A stretch of DNA of 64,000 nucleotides from an uncultured Bifidobacteriaceae bacterium (GTDB lineage: Bacteria > Actinomycetota > Actinomycetes > Actinomycetales > Bifidobacteriaceae), in the NCBI GenBank assembly GCA_947253155.1, contig CAMXYK010000003.1, positions 1 through 64,000 of the forward strand, written 5' to 3'. The notes beneath the pieces were generated by a model. The model saw only the letters and a list, made by a program, of their open reading frames with translations, searched no databases and had not been told where the DNA came from. A program made the position numbers and the translations under genes. Positions 1 to 8,628 of this stretch are shown in pieces (the first letter of the stretch is position 1; every line of letters starts with the position of its first letter).

Positions 1-8
1 AAAACTAG

Positions 9-1379
9 TTACTTAATAGCGTTCAACCACTGCTCTTTAGTAGCTTTTTCAGCTTCTAACTTAGCTTTGCGCTTCTTATCAGTTTCCTTTTCAATAGCAG
101 CGTTAAGCTCTTCAAGCTGCGCTTCCAATTGCAAAGTAAAGCTGGACTTACGAGCGTTAGCTTCAGGATCAGCATCCCTCCAAGCAGCTTCCTCAACAGC
201 CTTAATCTTCTTATCGACGTCGTTCAAGCGAGACTCAATACGACGCATGTCTTCACGAGGAACGAAACCAATAGCATCCCATTCTTCCTGAATTTGAGAC
301 AATGCCTTACGAGCGCTTTTAGCTGCTTCTTCATTTTCTACAGGCAACAATGCTTCTGCTTTTACAAGCAAAGCTTCCTTCTTTGCAAGATTCTCATGCT
401 CTCCAGCATTCAACTTTTCACGGTCAGCCTGACGAGCATGGTAGAAAGCATCAGCAGCTTCACGGAACTTTGTCCACAAAGCATCATCATGCTGACGACC
501 AGCATTTCCAGCCTTCTTCCAACGATCCATCAAAGCGTTGAACTTCATTGAAGTTTCACGCCAATCCTTGGAATCCTTCAAGCTTTCAGCTTCAGCAATA
601 ATAGCTTCCTTAAGCTGCTTAGCATTATTGCGCACATGCTCACGCTCCTTAACCCAAGAGTTACGAGCTTGGGAGAATGCGGAGCGAGCTTTGGAGAAAC
701 GCTGCCATAATGCGTCAGCATCGGCTTTGTTCAAGTGAATAGTGGTGCGCTGATGCTCTTGCCACTCGTCAAAAAGCGCACGCAATTTATCGTTCAGCTC
801 ACGCCAATTAGTAGATTCGTTCATTTGCGCAACTAAAGCTTCAGCACGTTCTACTATGTTTGCACGCTCTTTCAAAGCTTTTTCAAGAGCTTCTTTTCTA
901 GCTTTTGCGATTGCTTCCTTTTTTTCATCGCCTTTTGCTTTCAGTTCGGCGTGTCGAGCGCGCAAAGCAGCAAGATCACCAACAGCTGCAGGATTCTCTA
1001 ACTCATCCTTCAAAGCGTTAAGCGTTTCGTCAATTTCTCTCGACTTTACGTTAGAAGATTCCAAACGCTTAGCAAACAAATCGAGCTTAATCTTCAAATC
1101 AAGATAGCGGTGAATGTAGAAAGTCAAAGCCTCCTCAGGAGTGCCAGTGGAATACTGACCGACCTCACGTTCAACACCATTTTCACTAACGTAAACGGTG
1201 CCATTTTCATCAACACGGCCAAAGCTTTTCGCGGCTTTAATGTCTTCCTCACTATAGGAAATAGTTGGTGCCGCAGCAACAACACGAGCTTTATGCGCGA
1301 AGCTAGCCGGCGACGGCGCATGTGGCTTTGGGGTAGTAGTGGATTGAGTATTTTCTTCAGGTTTAGTCTGTTCGGTCAC
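9..1379 (-). CDS. DUF349 domain-containing protein
   Basis: Highly charged, helix-rich protein of 456 residues with three DUF349-like repeats (W-x-E...L...W pattern) at roughly residues 190-250, 265-325 and 350-410, flanked by Glu/Lys-rich coiled-coil stretches. The N-terminal 40 residues are Thr/Pro/Ala-rich and probably disordered. The exact biochemical role of DUF349 proteins is not established and I infer none. I chose the GTG at 1377-1379 because AAGGAG lies just upstream (about 1385-1390) and the longer reading frame adds a Cys-rich leader unlike the rest. The gene is divergent from hisS; the two starts are only about 95 bp apart, so their promoters share the same stretch. No signal peptide or membrane segment is visible. 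Confidence 0.85.
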   Translation of the reverse strand: MTEQTKPEENTQSTTTPKPHAPSPASFAHKARVVAAAPTISYSEEDIKAAKSFGRVDENGTVYVSENGVEREVGQYSTGTPEEALTFYIHRYLDLKIKLDLFAKRLESSNVKSREIDETLNALKDELENPAAVGDLAALRARHAELKAKGDEKKEAIAKARKEALEKALKERANIVERAEALVAQMNESTNWRELNDKLRALFDEWQEHQRTTIHLNKADADALWQRFSKARSAFSQARNSWVKEREHVRNNAKQLKEAIIAEAESLKDSKDWRETSMKFNALMDRWKKAGNAGRQHDDALWTKFREAADAFYHARQADREKLNAGEHENLAKKEALLVKAEALLPVENEEAAKSARKALSQIQEEWDAIGFVPREDMRRIESRLNDVDKKIKAVEEAAWRDADPEANARKSSFTLQLEAQLEELNAAIEKETDKKRKAKLEAEKATKEQWLNAIK

Positions 1380-1405
1380 GGTCGACTCCTTACAGCAGAT
1401 GCACG

Positions 1406-1418
1406 GTAACAGTGTTAC
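1406..1418. promoter_or_regulatory. Dyad GTAAC-AGT-GTTAC in divergent promoter
   Basis: Perfect 5-bp inverted repeat with a 3-nt centre between the divergent starts of the DUF349 gene and hisS. A similar TGTAAC/GTTACA dyad occurs before gluA (4840-4857). It could be an operator, but it is short and could be chance in A+T-rich DNA. Confidence 0.25.
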
Positions 1419-1461
1419 GAATAAGTATGACGGTAAGCCATGATTTTTCCGCAACACCACC

Positions 1462-1467
1462 TATTAT
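1462..1467 (+). promoter_or_regulatory. -10 box for a probably leaderless hisS mRNA
   Basis: TATTAT lies 7 nt before the hisS ATG (1475) and there is no Shine-Dalgarno sequence in between, so transcription would begin at or next to the start codon. No convincing -35 hexamer is seen. Leaderless mRNAs are common in actinobacteria; this case is inferred from spacing. Confidence 0.45.
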
Positions 1468-1474
1468 AGTGGAC

Positions 1475-2875
1475 ATGGTACAAGGCTCATCAATCTCAGG
1501 TTTCCCTGAATGGCTTCCTGGCGAACGCGCTGTAGAACAGCAAGTAATTGACACGCTGCGAGAAGTCTTTGAACTCAATGGTTTTATTGGCATTGAAACG
1601 CGTGCCGTAGAGCAGGGTTCAAGTTTGTTAAAAAAAGGCGAAACCAGCAAAGAAATTTATTTATTATCGCGTTTGCAAGAAGTTGGACACGAATCTGACA
1701 CTCCAGTTGAAGATCGAATCGGTTTACATTTTGATTTAACTGTTCCGTTAAGCCGTTACGTAGTTGAACATACTGGAGATTTAGCATTCCCATTCAAGCG
1801 TTGGCAAATGCAAAAAGTTTGGAGAGGCGAGCGTCCGCAGGAAGGACGATTCCGCGAATTTGTTCAAGCAGACATTGATGTTGTTGGAAATGGTGAACTT
1901 CCATCTCACTACGAAGTTGAGTTACCGCTTGTAATGGTTGAAGCTCTTGAACGTTTACGCAAGTTTGGTCTTCCTAAAGCAACAGTACATGCTAATAATC
2001 GTAAGCTTTCTGAAGGCTTCTACCGTGGTATTGGCTTAACTGATATTGAAGGCGTACTTCGAGAAATCGATAAGCTTGATAAAATCGGCGCTGAAGAAGT
2101 AGCTAAGCTTTTGGTAAAAGAGTGCGGTGCTACGGATTCTCAAGCTGCAGCATGCTTGGAATTAGCCGAGCTTACTGCTGGAACAGGCGAAGAGTTGAAG
2201 TCTCGTTTTGATGAATTATGCGATAAGCACAATATTTCCCGAAGCGAGGATAACGAATCGTATGCTTTAGCTTCGCAAGGTGTTGAAACACTGGCAATGA
2301 TTGTTGACGAAGCAGCGCGCATTCGTCCGGGTGCCGTAGTTGCTGATTTGAAGATTGCTCGTGGACTTGATTACTACACTGGCTCAGTTTACGAAACTTT
2401 CCTTGATAATGCAGCGTCATTAGGCTCTATATGCTCTGGAGGACGCTACGATAATCTTGTTTCGCAAGGTAAGAAGAAGTATCCAGGCGTAGGTTTGTCT
2501 ATTGGCATGTCTCGCTTACTTTCTTATATGCTTCACACTGCAGGCGCTACAGTTTCTAGAGTTTCTCCTGCTGCAGTAATGGTTGCAGTATGGAATGAAG
2601 AAGATCGTCCAGCATGCAATGAAATTGCTAGAAAGCTTCGCGAACGCGGTATTGCAGCCGATGTTGCACCAACCGCAGCGAAACTTGGTAAGCAAATCAA
2701 GTATGCAGATAAGCTTGGTATTCCTTACGTATGGTTCCCAGCTGACAGCACTGAATCTGAGTCTTCTCACGATGAAGTCAAAAATATTATTACAGGCGAG
2801 CAGGAATCCGCCGATGCCACGTCTTGGCAACCGGATACTGTTTATGCCCGGCAGACAGTTTCTTGCGCTAAATAA
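1475..2875 (+). CDS. hisS: Histidine--tRNA ligase
   Basis: Class II aminoacyl-tRNA synthetase charging tRNA-His in the cytoplasm. The histidine-specific motif RGLDYYTGSVYE and the motif-3 neighbourhood GSICSGGRYDNL are present, followed by a C-terminal anticodon-binding domain starting near MVAVWNEEDRPA. The start at 1475 (466 residues) gives the family N-terminus SSISGFPEWLP directly after Met; the open frame extends 21 codons further upstream but that part is not family-like. There is no ribosome binding site before this ATG, and a -10 box sits 7 nt upstream. aspS follows 93 bp downstream, the usual actinobacterial pairing. Confidence 0.95.
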   Translation: MVQGSSISGFPEWLPGERAVEQQVIDTLREVFELNGFIGIETRAVEQGSSLLKKGETSKEIYLLSRLQEVGHESDTPVEDRIGLHFDLTVPLSRYVVEHTGDLAFPFKRWQMQKVWRGERPQEGRFREFVQADIDVVGNGELPSHYEVELPLVMVEALERLRKFGLPKATVHANNRKLSEGFYRGIGLTDIEGVLREIDKLDKIGAEEVAKLLVKECGATDSQAAACLELAELTAGTGEELKSRFDELCDKHNISRSEDNESYALASQGVETLAMIVDEAARIRPGAVVADLKIARGLDYYTGSVYETFLDNAASLGSICSGGRYDNLVSQGKKKYPGVGLSIGMSRLLSYMLHTAGATVSRVSPAAVMVAVWNEEDRPACNEIARKLRERGIAADVAPTAAKLGKQIKYADKLGIPYVWFPADSTESESSHDEVKNIITGEQESADATSWQPDTVYARQTVSCAK

Positions 2876-2968
2876 TATTCTTGCCAATTTGCTTGAATTT
2901 TAAGCGCAAAATAGTGTCAATAGAAACAAATGAATATATCAAAATTAGATTGTAGAGGAAGTGGACTT

Positions 2969-4765
2969 ATGAGCCAGACGGCGTATCGCACACATCATGC
3001 CGTTGAAGTGACTGAAGAGTTGGTCGGGCAAAAAGTAACCATCGCTGGTTGGGTTGATCGTCGCCGTGATCACGGTGGCGTTGCCTTTGTTGATGTTCGT
3101 GATAACACAGGCTTAGTGCAAGTTGTTATTTACGATGAAGAAACTGCGCGTCCATTGCGTAGTGAATTCGTTGTACAAGTAACTGGTGAAGTTCGCTTGC
3201 GACCAGATGGTAACGAGAATGACCATTTGGCCACTGGCAAGATTGAGATTGTTGCAGAAACTGTTAATATTCTTGCAAAGTCTGACGCTTTGCCATTCCA
3301 AGTTTCTACAGCTTTGGAAAACGAGTCTGAAAACAAGCTTCCTAGCGAAGATGTGCGTTTGAAGTATCGTTATCTTGATTTGCGCCGCCCATCAATGCAG
3401 CGTAATTTGAAGTTGCGTTCCGATATGGCTAAGGCTGCTCGTCACGCTTTGGAAGACATGAACTTCACTGAGGTTGAAACTCCAACCTTTATTAAGTCCA
3501 CTCCAGAAGGCGCTCGAGATTTCGTTGTTCCAGCTCGTTTGGTTCCAGGCTCTTGGTACGCACTTCCACAGTCTCCACAGCTTTTGAAGCAGCTTCTTAT
3601 GGTATCTGGCGTTGAACGCTACTATCAGCTTGCTCGCTGCTACCGTGATGAAGACTTCCGTGCGGATCGTCAGCCTGAGTTTACTCAGCTTGATATGGAA
3701 ATGAGCTTTGCAAGCCAGGAAGATGTTATGGCTATGGCAGAGCGCGTTATTGCTGCTATTTGGAAAGAAGCTGGTCACGAAATCACTCTTCCATTGCCTC
3801 GTATTACTTGGCAAGAAGCAATGGATAAGTATGGTTCCGATAAGCCAGATTTGCGTTTTGGAAATCCTCTTATTGAGTTGACTGACTTCTTTAAGAACAC
3901 TCCATTCCGCGTATTCCAAGCTTCTTACGTTGGTGCTGTGCTCTTTAAGGGTGGCGCTGAAACTCCTCGTCGCCAGTTTGATGCTTGGCAGGATTGGGCT
4001 AAGCAGCGTGGCGCTAAGGGCTTAGCTTACGTAGTCTTCGGCGAAGATGGTGAGCTTAAAGGACCTGTTGCTAAGAATCTTAGTGAAGAAGAGCGTGCAG
4101 GACTTAAGGAAGCTGTTGGAGCAGAAGACGGCGACGCAGTGTTCTTCGCAGCAGGCAGCCGCGAATCTTCTCAGCTTTTGCTTGGTGCAGTTCGTGTTGA
4201 ATTGGCAAGCCGCGCAGGTTTACTTCATCCTGACGAGTTTGCTTTTACTTGGGTTGTTGACTTCCCACTGTTTAAGCGCACTGACGATCCAGATGATGAC
4301 GATGTTGCAGTCGGCCACTCAAAGTGGACTTCTATGCACCATCCATTTACAATGCCATCTGCTGATTGGATTGATAAGTTCGATAAAGATCCTGAGCATG
4401 CAATGAGCGATTCTTACGATATTGTTTGCAACGGTAACGAAATGGGCGGCGGATCCGTTCGTATTCACCGCGACGATATTCAAGACCGCGTTCTTAACGT
4501 TCTTGGAATTGACAAGGCTGAAGCTGACGAAAAGTTTGGCTTCTTGCTTGAAGCTTTCAAGTATGGTGCACCACCTCACGCTGGTATTGCTTTGGGTTGG
4601 GATCGTACTGCTGCAATTTTGGCAGGCGCAAGCTCAATCCGCGACGTAATCGCCTTCCCGAAGGCTGGCGGCGGCCGCGATCCTCTAACTGGCGCTCCAG
4701 CTCCAATTTCGGACGAGCAGCGCGCAGAAACTGGTGTCGACTACGATCCAGAAGAAGACGAGTAA
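2969..4765 (+). CDS. aspS: Aspartate--tRNA ligase
   Basis: Class II synthetase of 598 residues, normal for bacterial AspRS. It has an N-terminal OB-fold anticodon-binding domain, the motif-2 region [15 protein letters not shown], a GAD insertion domain in the middle and motif 3 near [11 protein letters not shown] at the C-terminus. The ATG at 2969 is preceded by GAGGAAGTGG, while the longer frame from 2930 has no such site. Whether it charges only tRNA-Asp or also tRNA-Asn cannot be decided here. It probably lies downstream of hisS in the same unit and is followed by a strong hairpin terminator at 4795. Confidence 0.96.
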   Translation: MSQTAYRTHHAVEVTEELVGQKVTIAGWVDRRRDHGGVAFVDVRDNTGLVQVVIYDEETARPLRSEFVVQVTGEVRLRPDGNENDHLATGKIEIVAETVNILAKSDALPFQVSTALENESENKLPSEDVRLKYRYLDLRRPSMQRNLKLRSDMAKAARHALEDMNFTEVETPTFIKSTPEGARDFVVPARLVPGSWYALPQSPQLLKQLLMVSGVERYYQLARCYRDEDFRADRQPEFTQLDMEMSFASQEDVMAMAERVIAAIWKEAGHEITLPLPRITWQEAMDKYGSDKPDLRFGNPLIELTDFFKNTPFRVFQASYVGAVLFKGGAETPRRQFDAWQDWAKQRGAKGLAYVVFGEDGELKGPVAKNLSEEERAGLKEAVGAEDGDAVFFAAGSRESSQLLLGAVRVELASRAGLLHPDEFAFTWVVDFPLFKRTDDPDDDDVAVGHSKWTSMHHPFTMPSADWIDKFDKDPEHAMSDSYDIVCNGNEMGGGSVRIHRDDIQDRVLNVLGIDKAEADEKFGFLLEAFKYGAPPHAGIALGWDRTAAILAGASSIRDVIAFPKAGGGRDPLTGAPAPISDEQRAETGVDYDPEEDE

Positions 4766-4794
4766 ATAGTTACTTGTAAAATTTAATTGTTACG

Positions 4795-4841
4795 AAGCCG
4801 TTGATTGTTGGTTTAATAATCGCAATCAACGGCTTTATTTG
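4795..4841 (+). terminator. Rho-independent terminator after aspS
   Basis: Perfect 13-bp stem (4795-4807 with 4823-4835), loop of 15 nt, followed by TATTTGT. It ends the hisS-aspS unit before the gluABCD promoter region. Confidence 0.85.
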
Positions 4842-4857
4842 TAACGTAAGAGTTACA
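4840..4857. promoter_or_regulatory. Operator-like dyad upstream of gluA
   Basis: TGTAAC-N6-GTTACA, a perfect 6-bp inverted repeat about 55 bp before gluA, with two further GTAAC copies at about 4862 and 4884. This is a plausible regulator site for the glutamate transporter operon. No regulator family is assigned. Confidence 0.35.
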
Positions 4858-4911
4858 AAACGTAACGATAGTGATAAATAACCGTAACACAGCTTAGCTA
4901 AACTTCTTGTT

Positions 4912-5724
4912 ATGGATAAGCAAGTATCAAAGTCAAATCCAAACGCCGAGGATATGACTATTAGCACTGCTAAAGTGCAACAAGCGGCAAATCCCCTCGT
5001 TGAATTAAGCCATGTTGAAAAGCATTATGGTAAACTTCACGTTCTTAAAGATATTAATCTTACTGTTAATAAGGGCGAGGTTCTCGTAATTATTGGCCCA
5101 TCCGGTTCTGGTAAATCAACCATGTGCCGCACAATCAACCGTCTCGAAACAATTGACTCTGGCGATATTCGCATAGATGGTAATCCACTTCCTCAAGAAG
5201 GCAAAGAGCTTGCAGCATTGCGTGCAGAAGTTGGAATGGTGTTCCAGTCCTTCAACCTTTTTGCAAACAAAACGATTCTTGAAAACGTAACTCTTGCGCC
5301 AATGAAAGTCCGTCATATGGATCAGCAAAGCGCAGAAACACTCGCAATGGAATTGCTTACTCGAGTAGGCGTTGATAATCAAGCAAATAAAATGCCATCT
5401 CAGCTTTCAGGCGGTCAGCAGCAGCGTGTTGCAATTGCTCGCGCTCTTGCAATGCAACCAAAAGTCATGCTTTTTGACGAACCAACTTCTGCACTTGATC
5501 CAGAAATGGTCAACGAAGTTCTTGACGTTATGGTCGAGCTTGCAAAAGAAGGAATGACAATGATTTGTGTTACGCACGAGATGGGCTTTGCTCGTAAGGC
5601 AGCAGATCGTATTGTGTTCATGGCAGACGGCCAAATCCTCGAGCAAGGTACTCCAGAAGAATTCTTCGAGCATCCAAAAACTGATCGAGCAAAAGATTTC
5701 CTTTCCAAGATCCTTACGCACTAA
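4912..5724 (+). CDS. gluA: Amino acid (glutamate-type) ABC transporter ATP-binding protein
   Basis: Cytoplasmic ATPase of a polar amino acid uptake system. Walker A is GPSGSGKST (about residues 64-72), the signature is LSGGQQQR, Walker B is VMLFDEP and the switch histidine lies in VTHEMGF. It closely matches GluA-type ATPases of Corynebacterium and Bifidobacterium. Genes for a lipoprotein binding protein and two permeases follow, so the set is complete (gluABCD). No clear ribosome binding site precedes 4912; the next ATG (4954, Met15) has GAGG only 2 nt away, so the first 14 residues are uncertain. The substrate is inferred from family resemblance. Confidence 0.9.
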   Translation: MDKQVSKSNPNAEDMTISTAKVQQAANPLVELSHVEKHYGKLHVLKDINLTVNKGEVLVIIGPSGSGKSTMCRTINRLETIDSGDIRIDGNPLPQEGKELAALRAEVGMVFQSFNLFANKTILENVTLAPMKVRHMDQQSAETLAMELLTRVGVDNQANKMPSQLSGGQQQRVAIARALAMQPKVMLFDEPTSALDPEMVNEVLDVMVELAKEGMTMICVTHEMGFARKAADRIVFMADGQILEQGTPEEFFEHPKTDRAKDFLSKILTH

Positions 5725-5792
5725 TAGCGATTTTCATTTTTTAGCTATTACTGCTGAAACTATGAAAAACAGTTCTTATGAAGGGAAAAGAT

Positions 5793-6626
5793 ATGAAAAT
5801 ATTACATAATCGCATTTTTCGTGCGATATTAGCAGTGCTTTGTACAGTTTGCTGCGTTATGCCTCTTACAGCATGCGACCGCAGCGACGGTAAAAAAGTA
5901 ATACGTATTGGTATTAAATTTGATCAGCCTGGCATGGGCTTCAAAAAAGCCGGAACTTACGTTGGCTTCGACGTTGACGTTGCCAAGTATGTAGCTAAAA
6001 AGCTTGGTTATTCAGAAGATCAAATCGTATGGAAAGAATCACCATCTAAGCAGCGAGAAACAATGCTTCAAAACGGTGACGTCGATATGATTGTAGCAAC
6101 ATATTCGATTACGGACGCTCGCAAGAATATCGTATCTTTTGCAGGTCCATATTTTGTTGCTGGCCAAGATTTATTAGTTCGTAAAGGTGAGCATAATGTA
6201 AACGGTCCAAACGATTTGGATGGAAAGCGTTTATGCTCAGTTTCCGGTTCAACATCTGCAATAGTTATTAAAGAGAAGTTCTCTTCAAAAGTGCAACTTA
6301 TGCAGCAACCAGGTTATGCTGAGTGCGCAACTGCACTATTCTCAGGCATTGTTGATGCTGTAACTACAGACGACATTATTCTCGCAGGTTTAGCAACTGC
6401 GTCTCGCGGTCGCTTAAAGCTTGTTAGCAAACCATTTACCGCAGAATATTACGGAATTGGTATCAAAAAAGGCAACACTCGCTTAGCGAAACGAATCAAC
6501 GCAGCGTTAAAAGACATGATGCGTAACGGTTCGTGGAAGAGAGCACTGGACGATAATTTGCGCGGAACTGGTTTTAAGCCAAACGCAAAGTATAATCCGC
6601 CAATTCCTCAAGAGGGGGAGAAGTAA
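5793..6626 (+). CDS. gluB: Glutamate-type ABC transporter substrate-binding lipoprotein
   Basis: Extracellular solute-binding protein, family 3. The N-terminus is a lipoprotein signal peptide ending in the lipobox LTAC followed by DRSDGKK, so it is expected to be lipidated by Lgt (encoded at 21.8-22.8 kb). The binding-protein fold starts at about residue 35. I chose Met6 of the longer frame because AAGGG sits 7-8 nt upstream of 5793; this gives 277 residues. It lies 68 bp after gluA and 1 bp before gluC. The likely substrate is glutamate or a related acidic amino acid, from similarity and operon order. Confidence 0.9.
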   Translation: MKILHNRIFRAILAVLCTVCCVMPLTACDRSDGKKVIRIGIKFDQPGMGFKKAGTYVGFDVDVAKYVAKKLGYSEDQIVWKESPSKQRETMLQNGDVDMIVATYSITDARKNIVSFAGPYFVAGQDLLVRKGEHNVNGPNDLDGKRLCSVSGSTSAIVIKEKFSSKVQLMQQPGYAECATALFSGIVDAVTTDDIILAGLATASRGRLKLVSKPFTAEYYGIGIKKGNTRLAKRINAALKDMMRNGSWKRALDDNLRGTGFKPNAKYNPPIPQEGEK

Positions 6627-6627
6627 C

Positions 6628-7305
6628 ATGCAAGATTTCGTGCAACTTTTTAGTGAATACAATATTCCAGGAGCTTTCTTGGTTAATATTGAAATCACAT
6701 TATGGAGTGTACTTTTTTCCACAATTATTGGCATAATACTTGTTACTATGCGCATTTGCCCAGTTGCATCCTTGCGCATGGTTGCAACCGCTTACGTTGA
6801 GCTGTTTAAAAACATGCCTCTTACAATAATTATGGTTTTCACGGTTTTAGGCGTGTACGCTCAGCTTAAACTCGGATTCTCATCAATTTTTGAAGTGAAT
6901 TTCTTCTGGCTTGCAATTGCTGGCTTGTCTTTGTACACTGCAGCATTTGTATGCGAATCTTTAAGATCCGGCCTTAATACTGTTCCTGTTGGCCAAGCGG
7001 AAGCTTGCCGAGCTCTTGGATTAAATTTCTTCCAGTCAGCAACTCAAGTTATTTTGCCACAAACTTTCTGCGGTTCTGTAGCACCATTGGGTAACACTTT
7101 TATTGCGTTGCTTAAGAATTCTACAGTTGCAGCAGCAGCGTCAGTTGCCACAGAAACTTCAACAATGATGAGCGAAATGATTGAGAAGCATGCGGATTTG
7201 ATTGTTCCAATCTTCTTAATATTCGCTTTGGGATACATCATTCTCATTATTCCTATTGGCATTTTGACAACATACTTGTCTAACAAGCTTGCTGTAAGAA
7301 GGTGA
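6628..7305 (+). CDS. gluC: Glutamate-type ABC transporter permease GluC
   Basis: Integral membrane protein of 225 residues with the HisM-type binding-protein-dependent permease fold. The EAA-like loop reads RALGLNFFQSATQVILPQ, where the ATPase docks. About five hydrophobic segments are visible. The ribosome binding site GGGGGAG overlaps the end of gluB, showing tight coupling. The reading frame ends 6 bp before the gluD ATG. Confidence 0.9.
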   Translation: MQDFVQLFSEYNIPGAFLVNIEITLWSVLFSTIIGIILVTMRICPVASLRMVATAYVELFKNMPLTIIMVFTVLGVYAQLKLGFSSIFEVNFFWLAIAGLSLYTAAFVCESLRSGLNTVPVGQAEACRALGLNFFQSATQVILPQTFCGSVAPLGNTFIALLKNSTVAAAASVATETSTMMSEMIEKHADLIVPIFLIFALGYIILIIPIGILTTYLSNKLAVRR

Positions 7306-7310
7306 TAGCG

Positions 7311-8405
7311 ATGGCTAAAAAACGTGAACAATCATTATTATTTGATGCTCCAGGTCCAAAAGCACTTAAAAAGATTCGCATTGCAAATATTATTGCAGGA
7401 TTCCTTTTTGCTGCCGTAGTTATTGCTATTTTGATGCGTTTAAGCAATCCTCCTGAGGGCGAAAACCAGCTTTCTTGGGTGTTGTGGAATCCAGCATTAG
7501 AGTCTGAAGCTTGGATTGATTTTTACTTACCAGGCTTATGGATGACTTTAAAAGCGTCTTTGCTTGCAGTGGTCGGCTCTATTGTTTTTGGCTTATTATT
7601 CGGCTTATTACGTTTGCTTCCGAATTTCCTTATTCGCGGTGTTTCTGCAGTAATCGTTGAGTTTTGCCGAGCTGTACCAGTATTAATGCTTATGATTTTC
7701 TTGTGGAGAGCTTTTGCACTTTCCGGCATGAAAGAAGCATCCTACTGGGCTGTAGTTTTGGCTTTGATTATGTACAACGGTTCCGTTGTAGCAGAATTAG
7801 TGCGATCCGGCGTTGGTAATCTTCCAAACGGTCAGCGTGAAGCTTCGTTAGCATTAGGCTTAAGCGAATACCAGTCTCTTACGCAAATCGAAATGCCGCA
7901 GGCTATTATTGCTATGATGCCTGCAGCTGTAACTCAGCTTGTGGTTGTTTTGAAGGATACTGCTCTTGGTTCGATTATTATGTACACTGATTTGCTTCAG
8001 GAATCTCGTCGACTTGGATCAATGTACTTTAATATTTTGCAAACCTTAAGCGTTGCAGCAGTTATTTACTTCTTGATTTGCCTTGCTTTGTCGTGGTTTG
8101 CAGAATGGCTACCTTCTCATTTGCAGAATCGTACTGCAGCACCAACAGAAGCAGACCCTGTTGCACCAATCGCAATTATGGATCCTTCTAACGTGAACCA
8201 GATGGCAGTGGCCGACGAAGTTAAAGAGCTACCTTATGGTGGTACTCCTCGAAAGTATCACGTTCACCACCGTGGCACTAACGCTTCTATTCACCATTGG
8301 CGTCACACAAAATACTTGCAAGGCTATGATGAGCATCATCTAAAAACAGGCGATGAGCCAGAAGAAGATGATGAAGATCATTCAAAAGATAAGCAAAGTA
8401 AGTAA
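7311..8405 (+). CDS. gluD: Glutamate-type ABC transporter permease GluD
   Basis: Second permease of the uptake system, 364 residues from the ATG at 7311 (AGAAGG at 7297-7302 is the binding site). The EAA loop reads LALGLSEYQSLTQIEMPQ. After the last membrane segment (about residue 265) there is an unusually long hydrophilic tail of about 95 residues: a Pro/Ala part, a His/Tyr-rich part (residues about 310-345 with HVHH, IHHW and EHH) and a final acidic run EPEEDDEDH. Permeases of this family usually end shortly after the last helix. A 4-bp tandem repeat starts at the stop codon and a strong terminator follows. Confidence 0.9.
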   Translation: MAKKREQSLLFDAPGPKALKKIRIANIIAGFLFAAVVIAILMRLSNPPEGENQLSWVLWNPALESEAWIDFYLPGLWMTLKASLLAVVGSIVFGLLFGLLRLLPNFLIRGVSAVIVEFCRAVPVLMLMIFLWRAFALSGMKEASYWAVVLALIMYNGSVVAELVRSGVGNLPNGQREASLALGLSEYQSLTQIEMPQAIIAMMPAAVTQLVVVLKDTALGSIIMYTDLLQESRRLGSMYFNILQTLSVAAVIYFLICLALSWFAEWLPSHLQNRTAAPTEADPVAPIAIMDPSNVNQMAVADEVKELPYGGTPRKYHVHHRGTNASIHHWRHTKYLQGYDEHHLKTGDEPEEDDEDHSKDKQSK

Positions 8406-8424
8406 TAAATAAATAAATAAATTA
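8399..8424 (+). repeat. TAAA tandem repeat spanning gluD stop
   Basis: Four-bp repeats run across the gluD stop codon, giving in-frame TAA at 8403, 8406 and 8418. One of many stop-associated tandem repeats in this window. Confidence 0.7.
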
Positions 8425-8427
8425 CTA

Positions 8428-8468
8428 AGCGTAGTCAATAGCTTTGTTATTGACTACGCTTTTATTTT
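8428..8468 (+). terminator. Rho-independent terminator after gluD
   Basis: Perfect 13-bp stem (8428-8440 with 8448-8460), 7-nt loop, then TTTATTTTTT. It ends the gluABCD operon. Confidence 0.9.
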
Positions 8469-8628
8469 TTAAATGCTTTTATTTTTTATTAATTGCCGTT
8501 CAATTACTTAAACTTTGATAAAAATGTGAAAATAACTTCAAATATGCATAAAAAACGAAGCAATGTTTGCGCATAGCAACACAAATCGCTAAACTATTAG
8601 GGTCACATGCATACGAGGAGGCTTTTAC

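Noticed and set aside
3392..3919. 175-codon open frame antisense to aspS
   Set aside because: It lies fully inside a conserved synthetase gene, has no ribosome binding site and no family-like sequence.
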